Part shown: positions 6,941 to 12,453 of the stretch, in pieces
Layout: the number at the start of each line of letters is the position of its first letter
Numbering within the stretch: position 1 is the first letter of the stretch
Source of the DNA: Legionella sp.
GTDB lineage: Bacteria; Pseudomonadota; Gammaproteobacteria; Legionellales; Legionellaceae
Direction: 5' to 3'
DNA: 12,453 nucleotides
NCBI GenBank assembly: GCA_004297865.1
Contig: SCSO01000081.1
Span: 1 to 12,453, forward strand
Made by a program: the position numbers and the translations under genes
Notes under the pieces: generated by a model
Database searches by the model: none
What the model was told of the DNA's origin: nothing
The model's input: the letters and a program-made list of their open reading frames with translations, nothing else

Positions 6941-8161
6941 ATGACCAAAGCAACATCTTTTTTAATGACCACTCTCTTTTTCATTACTTTATTTGCCCAG
7001 TCAACCCACAGCTTTGCCGAAGATTTACCACCAAAAGAGTTAATAAGGCCTTCTGCCGCCATTGCTAATAAACCCATGGTAACTCCTGCTGCCCCTAGTT
7101 TAAATGCAAAGGCCTACATATTAATCGATGTAAACAGTGGAAAAGTAATTGCAGAAAAAAATAGCGACGAGCATTTACCCCCTGCTTCTTTAACTAAAAT
7201 GATGACGTTGTATGTTATTTCTAATGCATTGCATCATGAACAAATCCATTTAAATGATATGGTTCGAGTAAGTAAAGATGCTTGGAAAATTGGTGGCTCT
7301 CGTATGTTCATTAAAGAAGGACAACAAGTTTCTGTAGAAGACTTACTTAAGGGGATTATTGTTGACTCTGGAAATGACGCTTGCGTAGCAATGGCTGAAC
7401 ATGTAGGTGGTTCAGAAAATGCTTTCACCGATATCATGAATCAACAAGCACAGAATTTAGGCATGTCGAATAGCCATTTCACTGATAGTACTGGCTTACC
7501 TGATCCTAACTTATACACCACTGCTAAGGACCTAGCGATTTTAGGCCGTGCCTTAGTGAGTGATTTCCCCCAATACTATGGTTGGTATAAACAAAAATGG
7601 TTTACTTATAACGGCATTCGTCAACCCAATCGCAACCGCTTACTATGGAGAGACAGTCAAGTTGATGGACTTAAAACAGGTCATACTAGTGATGCTGGTT
7701 TTTGTTTAGTCTCTTCTGCTAAACGTGATAACATGCGTTTACTCGCAGTAGTTTTAGGTGAGCCTAGTGATTCTGTTAGAGCAGATGACAGTGAAAAATT
7801 ACTTAATTATGGATTTAGATTTTTCGAAACCCATCAACTTTATAAAAAAGCACAATCTATTGCTGAGCTGTCACTCTATAAAGGAATTGTCGATAAAGTA
7901 AAAGTGGGTCTTGCAGATGATCATTTTATTACTATACCTGCTGGCCAATATTCACGATTAAGTATTTCCACAAAAGTACCCGCCTACATCCAGGCTCCTA
8001 TTAAGCAAGGAGAAAAAATAGGCGAACTGGTTGTTCAATTCGACAATAAAGTAATTTCTACTAGACCTCTATACGCCCTGCAATCTGTAGAAACTGGGGG
8101 TTGGTATACTCGCGCTAAAGATTCAATACGTCTTAGCTATAGAAATTGGTTTGGTTCATAG
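6941..8161 (+). CDS. dacA: D-alanyl-D-alanine carboxypeptidase, PBP5/6 type
   Basis: This penicillin-binding protein removes the terminal D-Ala from peptidoglycan pentapeptides in the periplasm. It has 406 residues, close to E. coli PBP5. A signal peptide with hydrophobic core at about 8-20 ends at SFA before Glu27. The three active-site motifs of the serine peptidase S11 family are intact: SLTK with nucleophile Ser83 and Lys86, SGN at 143-145, and KTG at 245-247. The C-terminal beta-sandwich domain (about 305-385) is followed by an amphipathic tail (WYTRAKDSIRLSYRNWFG) that should hold the protein on the inner membrane. A GTG at 6899 would add 14 residues, but the ATG at 6941 is preceded by AGGT at good spacing and gives a normal signal peptide, so it is chosen. 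The dat gene follows after 11 bases and its ribosome-binding site overlaps this stop codon. Confidence 0.97.
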   Translation: MTKATSFLMTTLFFITLFAQSTHSFAEDLPPKELIRPSAAIANKPMVTPAAPSLNAKAYILIDVNSGKVIAEKNSDEHLPPASLTKMMTLYVISNALHHEQIHLNDMVRVSKDAWKIGGSRMFIKEGQQVSVEDLLKGIIVDSGNDACVAMAEHVGGSENAFTDIMNQQAQNLGMSNSHFTDSTGLPDPNLYTTAKDLAILGRALVSDFPQYYGWYKQKWFTYNGIRQPNRNRLLWRDSQVDGLKTGHTSDAGFCLVSSAKRDNMRLLAVVLGEPSDSVRADDSEKLLNYGFRFFETHQLYKKAQSIAELSLYKGIVDKVKVGLADDHFITIPAGQYSRLSISTKVPAYIQAPIKQGEKIGELVVQFDNKVISTRPLYALQSVETGGWYTRAKDSIRLSYRNWFGS

Positions 8162-8172
8162 GAATTTGATAT

Positions 8173-9009
8173 ATGAAAACTGCTTTCATCAATGGAGACT
8201 ATTTTCCTTTATCTGAGGCGAAAATCTCTATTTTTGATCGAGGCTTGTTGTTCGGTGATGGCATATACGAAGTCCTGCCTGTATACAATGGGCAGGTCTT
8301 TTTCCTTGATAGACATTTGAAACGCTTAGAAAGCAATCTTGATAAAATCAAGATACCTATGCCTAATTGTGATTGGCAAAACATGATCACTCAACTCATC
8401 ACCCAAAATGGTTCAGGCGATTTACAAGTCTATATTCAAATCACCCGAGGTGATCAGGGGCAGCGTAAGCATGATATTCCTTCCTCCTTAAAGCCCACGC
8501 TCTTTGCTTTTACGATTCATAATAAATACCCTACTCTTGAAGAAAAGCTTAGAGGACTAAAAGCTAAACTGCTTGAAGATATTCGTTGGTTAAGATGTGA
8601 TATTAAATCAACCTCTCTTTTAGGGAATATTTTATTAAATGATGAGGCCGTTTCTACAGGATTTCAAACTTCTATTTTAATGCGTGATAACCAAGTTACT
8701 GAAGGCAGCACCACTAATGTATTTATAGTTACCCAAGATGGCACCATTAAAACACCACCCTTAAATCATTTGTGTCTGCCGGGGATAACACGTGAGATCG
8801 CAGTAGAGTTAATTCAACAGTTGGGTTGGCCTTTACTCGAAGAGTCTTTTAGTTGCGAAGAATTATTCGCAGCAAAGGAAGTATGGGCAGCTAGTACTAC
8901 TAAAGAAATTTTTCCCATAACTCAAATAGACGATAAACAAATTGCTGATGGGCAGGCAGGGGCTTATTGGCTAAAAATAAATGAACTTTATAACAACTTA
9001 AAAAATTAA
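8173..9009 (+). CDS. dat: D-amino-acid transaminase (class IV PLP fold)
   Basis: The enzyme moves the amino group between D-amino acids and 2-oxo acids, typically D-Ala + 2-oxoglutarate to pyruvate + D-Glu, with pyridoxal phosphate. The 278 residues match the Bacillus D-amino-acid transaminase. EDIRWLRCDIKS at 135-146 includes the PLP lysine Lys145 at the same number as in Bacillus, and TEGST has the cofactor-contacting Glu177. The D-specific carboxylate-trap residues Arg98 and His100 are present in TRGDQGQRKH. The N-terminal FDRGLLFGDGIYEV motif and C-terminal ASTTKEIFPI motif also fit. The trap residues argue for D-amino-acid rather than branched-chain transaminase activity. AGGAA before the ATG overlaps the dacA stop codon, and the next gene starts 5 bases after this one. 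Its position after dacA suggests use of released D-Ala. The protein has no signal peptide and is cytoplasmic, so D-Ala would have to be taken up first. Confidence 0.93.
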   Translation: MKTAFINGDYFPLSEAKISIFDRGLLFGDGIYEVLPVYNGQVFFLDRHLKRLESNLDKIKIPMPNCDWQNMITQLITQNGSGDLQVYIQITRGDQGQRKHDIPSSLKPTLFAFTIHNKYPTLEEKLRGLKAKLLEDIRWLRCDIKSTSLLGNILLNDEAVSTGFQTSILMRDNQVTEGSTTNVFIVTQDGTIKTPPLNHLCLPGITREIAVELIQQLGWPLLEESFSCEELFAAKEVWAASTTKEIFPITQIDDKQIADGQAGAYWLKINELYNNLKN

Positions 9010-9014
9010 ATACT

Positions 9015-9278
9015 ATGACTGAGACAACACTTATTGAATTTCCTTGCGATTTTCCTATTAAAATTATTGGAGTAAATTCGCCACTTTTTATTGAGCAAAT
9101 CAAAGCAATAGCCACCAAGCATTTTCCTACAATTACTGACAAATCAATTAGCCAACAGCCGAGTAAAAACAGCAATTTTATATCCCTTAGAGTGACTGTT
9201 CATGCAAAAAATCAAGCGATGTTAGATGACTTTTATAGAGAAGTTAGCAAGCATCCTGAGGTGAAGATGGTATTATAA
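9015..9278 (+). CDS. ybeD: YbeD / DUF493 family protein
   Basis: This is a small cytoplasmic protein of 87 residues, the same length as E. coli YbeD. It shares the early EFPxxF block (LIEFPCDFPIKIIG) and the last residues VKMVL (VRMVL in E. coli). The family adopts a ferredoxin-like ACT-type fold and has been suggested to act in lipoate or allosteric regulation, but no activity is established. Its fixed place between dacA/dat and lipB is the usual order in gammaproteobacteria. The start has no clear ribosome-binding site, and dat ends only 5 bases earlier, so translation is probably coupled to dat. The stop overlaps the lipB start by one base (TAATG). Confidence 0.92.
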   Translation: MTETTLIEFPCDFPIKIIGVNSPLFIEQIKAIATKHFPTITDKSISQQPSKNSNFISLRVTVHAKNQAMLDDFYREVSKHPEVKMVL

Positions 9279-9877
9279 TGAATGTGCGTGAATTAGGTAT
9301 CCAGGATTATAATCAGGTCTGGCAAGAGATGAAGCAATTTACTCTCGATAGAGATGAGCAAACTCCTGACGAACTTTGGCTTCTCGAACACTATCCTGTG
9401 TACACTCAAGGCCAAGCAGGCAAACCCGAGCATATCTTAAATCCTCGTGCGATTCCTATTGTGCAATCTGATCGTGGTGGACAAGTCACATATCATGGAC
9501 CAGGACAATTAGTTGCTTATGTGTTGATGGACATTAATCGTCGTCATCTAGGAATTAGAACCTTGGTGTCTCAGTTAGAACAAATACTCATACAATTATT
9601 AGCTCACTTCCAAATTGAAGCGCATATTCGTTGTGGTGCCCCTGGAGTCTACGTACAAGACCAAAAAATTGCTTCAATTGGATTAAGAGTAAAAAATGGA
9701 CGGACTTACCATGGCATCGCTTTAAATGTTAATATGGATTTAAATCCTTTCCAGGGGATCAATCCCTGTGGTTTTGCGCAAATGAAAATGGCTCAAATGA
9801 TTGACTTTTATCCTACAATCACATTACAACAAGTAATACAGCAGTTTAAAAAGTACTTTAATCAAACTTTTAAATAA
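9278..9877 (+). CDS. lipB: Octanoyl-ACP:protein N-octanoyltransferase
   Basis: LipB transfers octanoate from acyl carrier protein to lipoyl-domain lysines, the first step of endogenous lipoate synthesis; LipA then inserts sulphur. The 199 residues carry the family signature DRGGQVTYHGPGQLVAY at 65-81 (with His73) and the catalytic pair: Lys130 in KIASIGLRVKNG and Cys164 in NPCGFAQM. YPVYTQGQAG near the N-terminus also fits. The length is slightly below E. coli LipB (213). Its start shares one base with the ybeD stop. The expected partner lipA, often close by, is not next to it in this window; an lssY-like gene follows after 13 bases. Likely substrates include the two lipoyl domains of the AceF encoded at 1-654. 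Confidence 0.97.
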   Translation: MNVRELGIQDYNQVWQEMKQFTLDRDEQTPDELWLLEHYPVYTQGQAGKPEHILNPRAIPIVQSDRGGQVTYHGPGQLVAYVLMDINRRHLGIRTLVSQLEQILIQLLAHFQIEAHIRCGAPGVYVQDQKIASIGLRVKNGRTYHGIALNVNMDLNPFQGINPCGFAQMKMAQMIDFYPTITLQQVIQQFKKYFNQTFK

Positions 9878-9890
9878 CGCATGGGATCCT

Positions 9891-11894
9891 ATGAATTTAT
9901 TCGTAGATTACATTCAACCCTTTACCAATTGGCTCCAAGCGAACCCTCATTGGGCGTTATTTTTTACTTTTTTTATTTCTTTAACCGAATCCGTAGCTAT
10001 TATTGGGAGCATTGTTCCCGGATCAATTACTATGACCGCTATTGGCATCATGGCAGGCTCTGGGATCATGCGCATTGATTTAACCATTATCGCAGCTATT
10101 TTAGGCGCTGTTTGTGGTGATGGTCTAAGTTATTTACTAGGATATGTTTACAGTGATCAATTAGCCGACAAATGGCCATTTAAAAAATACCCTGCCTGGT
10201 TAGCCTATGGCAAAGATTTTTTCGAGCGACATGGGGGTAAGAGTGTTTTTCTTGGGCGTTTTGTAGGCCCTTTACGCTCCATTATTCCTGTGATAGCAGG
10301 AATAATGCATATGCCTCATTGGCGTTTTTTCCTTGCTAATTTTTTCTCAGCAATAGGTTGGTCTTTTCTTTATGTTCTTCCTGGAGTGCTCATCGGAGCC
10401 GCGAGTCATGAGTTGTCTGCGGAAAGTGCTACTCGACTTATATTAGTTATTTTTATTGTATTAGTTGGCATTTGGCTATTAGGCATAGTTGTGCGATGGC
10501 TATTAGCCAAAATCAATTCTTATTTAAAAAAGAATTTGCATACTTTATGGCTAAATTTGAAAAATCATCCCTTTCTATTTAAGTTAATTAATACCTTAAC
10601 ACCCAAAAATGAAGTGAATCATTATCCTACAGTCGCCCTCTTGCTAATGACTTTTTTGTATTTGAGTTGTTTTCTCTTTTTACTATTTTTTACTTTGGAA
10701 ACGAATAAAATTATTTTAATTGATAGACCTATTCATTTATTCGCTGAAAGCTTCCATAACAGTTTATTAGAGGTATTTTTTATAGTCTGTAGTCAATTGA
10801 CTGCGAAATTTACCCTTCTCGCTATGTTCATAACCAGCAGTATTTGGTTCATCTATCATAAAGATTTGCGTGCGATTGCTTATTCACTTAGCGCCATAGT
10901 GACTAGTGCGCTTATCGCGAGTATTTTATCCTATTTCATCTCAATTCCACGACCAACTAGTTTATTAGTAGTTATGCCTGGATCTTCTTTCCTATCCATC
11001 ACATTGGTTATTGCTACGGCTTTTTATGGGTTTTTACTTTTTTATATCAAAACAAAATATGGCCTACTCACTAACTCTTTCCGTACTTTTGCATTAATCA
11101 TCCTGAGTCTAAGTGGTATTGCAAGTGTCTATTTAGGAGACCATTGGTTTACCGATATCTTGGCCTCTTTATTTTGCGGAGCAACTATAGGTTTAATCCA
11201 TTGCTTAGTTTATCGAAAAAAAGAAACAAGCCCCATTCAACATGGAAGTTCAACTCCAATGTTGAGTTCATTATTAGTCGTGTTAATTATTGCTACCGGT
11301 TTATCTAGTGCAGTGAATTATAAAACCTTGCTCCACAATCATACTCCTTTTCATAAGGAATATAGCTTGCAAGAGACAGCCTGGTGGAATCAGGGCAAGC
11401 CCATTTTACCTTTGTATCGATTCAATCGGATTGGGAAAAGAATAAGTTTGTTGAATATTCAATTTTCTGGAGAACTAAGTGCCTTAGAAAATAGTTTGCT
11501 CGCGCAAGGATGGGAGCAACACCATGAAACCTTATTTAATAATATATTACTACGTTTAAGTAATAATGCAGATACGATAAAGCTCCCTCTACTCTCTCAA
11601 TTATATGAAAATAAACGACCAGAACTTATTATGACGTATCAAAATAAGACGACTAAACAAATTTTTGAGTTACGTATCTGGGAGTCTAATTATTATCTAG
11701 TAGGAAGGTATCAGCCGATTTGGATTGGTAGCGTTCATCAAAATAAAGCTGCAAAAAAAACCGACAACTTGGATGTATTAACTTATCTTTTGCCCGCATT
11801 ACAATCATTTAATGTAAGACGTGTGGAAATTCCTAAAAATAAAATGCAATCCACTAGCCTGCCTACAGCGCCTTATATACTCTTAATTAAGTAG
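9891..11894 (+). CDS. lssY: LssY-like membrane protein: DedA + PAP2 + LssY_C fusion
   Basis: The 667 residues form three parts. Residues 1-205 are a DedA/VTT membrane domain with GDGLSYLLG at 76-84 and the signature GRFVGPLRSIIPVIAG at 122-137. About 245-440 is a multi-helix PAP2-like phosphatase domain. After a further helix (459-475), residues 490-667 are a soluble LssY_C domain with LRIWESNYYLVG and PIWIGSV. The family takes its name from Legionella LssY of the lss type I secretion locus, although such fusions also occur elsewhere and their role is unknown. DedA proteins have been linked to lipid-carrier flipping and PAP2 enzymes to lipid phosphate removal. Here the PAP2 motifs are degraded: RP remains at 354-355, but the PSGH motif reads FLSIT (367-371) and the Arg before YLG is Ser412, while His418 and Asp422 (YLGDHWFTD) remain. 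GGGA precedes the ATG. It continues the dacA-lipB operon. Confidence 0.88.
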   Translation: MNLFVDYIQPFTNWLQANPHWALFFTFFISLTESVAIIGSIVPGSITMTAIGIMAGSGIMRIDLTIIAAILGAVCGDGLSYLLGYVYSDQLADKWPFKKYPAWLAYGKDFFERHGGKSVFLGRFVGPLRSIIPVIAGIMHMPHWRFFLANFFSAIGWSFLYVLPGVLIGAASHELSAESATRLILVIFIVLVGIWLLGIVVRWLLAKINSYLKKNLHTLWLNLKNHPFLFKLINTLTPKNEVNHYPTVALLLMTFLYLSCFLFLLFFTLETNKIILIDRPIHLFAESFHNSLLEVFFIVCSQLTAKFTLLAMFITSSIWFIYHKDLRAIAYSLSAIVTSALIASILSYFISIPRPTSLLVVMPGSSFLSITLVIATAFYGFLLFYIKTKYGLLTNSFRTFALIILSLSGIASVYLGDHWFTDILASLFCGATIGLIHCLVYRKKETSPIQHGSSTPMLSSLLVVLIIATGLSSAVNYKTLLHNHTPFHKEYSLQETAWWNQGKPILPLYRFNRIGKRISLLNIQFSGELSALENSLLAQGWEQHHETLFNNILLRLSNNADTIKLPLLSQLYENKRPELIMTYQNKTTKQIFELRIWESNYYLVGRYQPIWIGSVHQNKAAKKTDNLDVLTYLLPALQSFNVRRVEIPKNKMQSTSLPTAPYILLIK

Positions 11895-11951
11895 GTTCAT
11901 ATAACTTCATAATAGACCTAGCTATCCAAGTAAATTGCTGATATAAATATA

Positions 11952-11970
11952 TTTCACAGTGGATGTGAAA
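11952..11970. repeat. Perfect 7-bp inverted repeat upstream of the lssZ-like gene
   Basis: TTTCACA (11952-11958) and TGTGAAA (11964-11970) are exact inverted copies around GTGGA. They sit 26 bases before the next start codon, directly after the AT-rich run TATAAATATATTT that could hold a -10 box. It might be an operator or a leader hairpin. With no T run behind it, it does not look like an intrinsic terminator. The rest of the 102-base gap between the lssY-like and lssZ-like genes shows no other structure I can support. Confidence 0.45.
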
Positions 11971-11996
11971 CAGTTAACTAAAAGGAAATGGAGACA

Positions 11997-12453
11997 ATGT
12001 ACACTTTAGCTAGCATTATACACTTTATTTTTCCATTAATTGCTTTAATTCTTTTAATGATTGGAATAAAGCGTAATGCTATTTATTATGTGATTTCAGC
12101 TCTCTGGTTAAGTTTAATCGCTCTAATCATTCATTACGAAGCGTCTGGCGGTCAACTGCTTGGTGATGCATTCAATTATCTCAATGCGGCCACCTACTCT
12201 ATCAACTTGTTGATTTTAATTATTGCCCTCATTCGAGTCATTTCTCATTTGAGTATTGATCATGTCCTATTTCGTTCCTTAAGCAGTTTGGTTAAAGCCG
12301 CTCTGGTTATAGGTTGTTTTTTAGTCATTACTAATGTGTGGGTTAATGCCTATTTTATTGAAAATAGAATGCCTGGTACTCCCATTATGCAAGTGGCAAC
12401 TTTTAATAAAACCGAATATTGTGCTTATCGTTATGTCTTTTACAAAGTTAATA
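11997..12453 (+). CDS. lssZ: Small multi-pass membrane protein, possibly LssZ (cut at right edge)
   Basis: An open frame starts at ATG 11997 after a good ribosome-binding site (GGAGA) and runs for 152 codons to the window edge without a stop. The protein begins MYTLASIIHF and has four hydrophobic segments, at about 4-22, 28-46, 66-84 and 98-118, followed by a more polar stretch with Tyr and two charged turns. No catalytic motif is visible. The name LssZ rests mainly on position: in Legionella the lss type I secretion locus has lssY followed by lssZ, a small membrane protein, and then the secretion genes. From residues alone I can only say that it is an inner-membrane protein. It is separated from the lssY-like gene by 102 bases, a larger gap than any within the upstream operon, so it may have its own promoter. 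Confidence 0.7.
   Translation, partial: MYTLASIIHFIFPLIALILLMIGIKRNAIYYVISALWLSLIALIIHYEASGGQLLGDAFNYLNAATYSINLLILIIALIRVISHLSIDHVLFRSLSSLVKAALVIGCFLVITNVWVNAYFIENRMPGTPIMQVATFNKTEYCAYRYVFYKVN

Noticed and set aside
8900..9175. Minus-strand frame across the dat-ybeD junction
   Set aside because: It is opposite two well-identified genes, and no motif is visible.
9881..10078. Short plus-strand frame starting at the ATG just before the lssY-like gene
   Set aside because: It overlaps the well-supported lssY-like frame, has no family features, and its composition is that of an out-of-frame translation.

Overview
The window is a stretch of gammaproteobacterial chromosome with AT-rich, tightly packed genes. 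It most probably comes from Legionella or a close relative. The reasons are the order of the cell-envelope genes (rlpA, dacA, a D-amino-acid transaminase, ybeD, lipB), followed by a DedA-PAP2-LssY_C fusion and a small membrane protein that fit the start of the Legionella lss (type I secretion) locus. The genus is inferred from memory of gene families and order, not from a database search. I see no transposase, integrase, tRNA, rRNA or CRISPR array. Every gene appears intact except the two cut by the window edges.

Left block (1-5711, all on the minus strand). In transcription order: a short CPA2-type cation:proton antiporter, an AmpE-like membrane protein, a cysteine-rich lipoprotein of unknown function, aceE and aceF (cut at the left edge). 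Gaps are 4, 26, 27 and 47 bases, so this looks like one operon. It ends with the pyruvate dehydrogenase E1 and E2 genes, which make acetyl-CoA from pyruvate.

Middle (5712-6940). The 188 bases between the antiporter and rlpA hold two palindromic units that look like degenerate intergenic repeats. rlpA (minus strand) encodes a septal lytic transglycosylase-type lipoprotein. It is divergent from dacA, and the 180-base gap between them holds candidate promoters for both directions and a small inverted repeat.

Right block (6941-12453, all on the plus strand). dacA, a D-amino-acid transaminase gene (dat), ybeD, lipB and an lssY-like gene have gaps of at most 13 bases, and ybeD and lipB overlap by one base. 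An lssZ-like gene follows after 102 bases containing a perfect 7-bp inverted repeat and runs off the right edge. A coherent reading is that DacA trims the terminal D-Ala from peptidoglycan stem peptides. The transaminase can then turn D-Ala into pyruvate, with D-Glu as the other product. LipB attaches octanoyl groups to lipoyl domains, of which the AceF encoded at the left of the window carries two. The lss-type genes at the end suggest that a type I exporter lies beyond the right edge.

I did not find a clearly new multi-gene system. The points most worth a second look are the cysteine-rich lipoprotein in the aceEF operon, the PAP2 domain of the LssY-like protein with degraded active-site motifs, and the D-amino-acid transaminase between dacA and ybeD.
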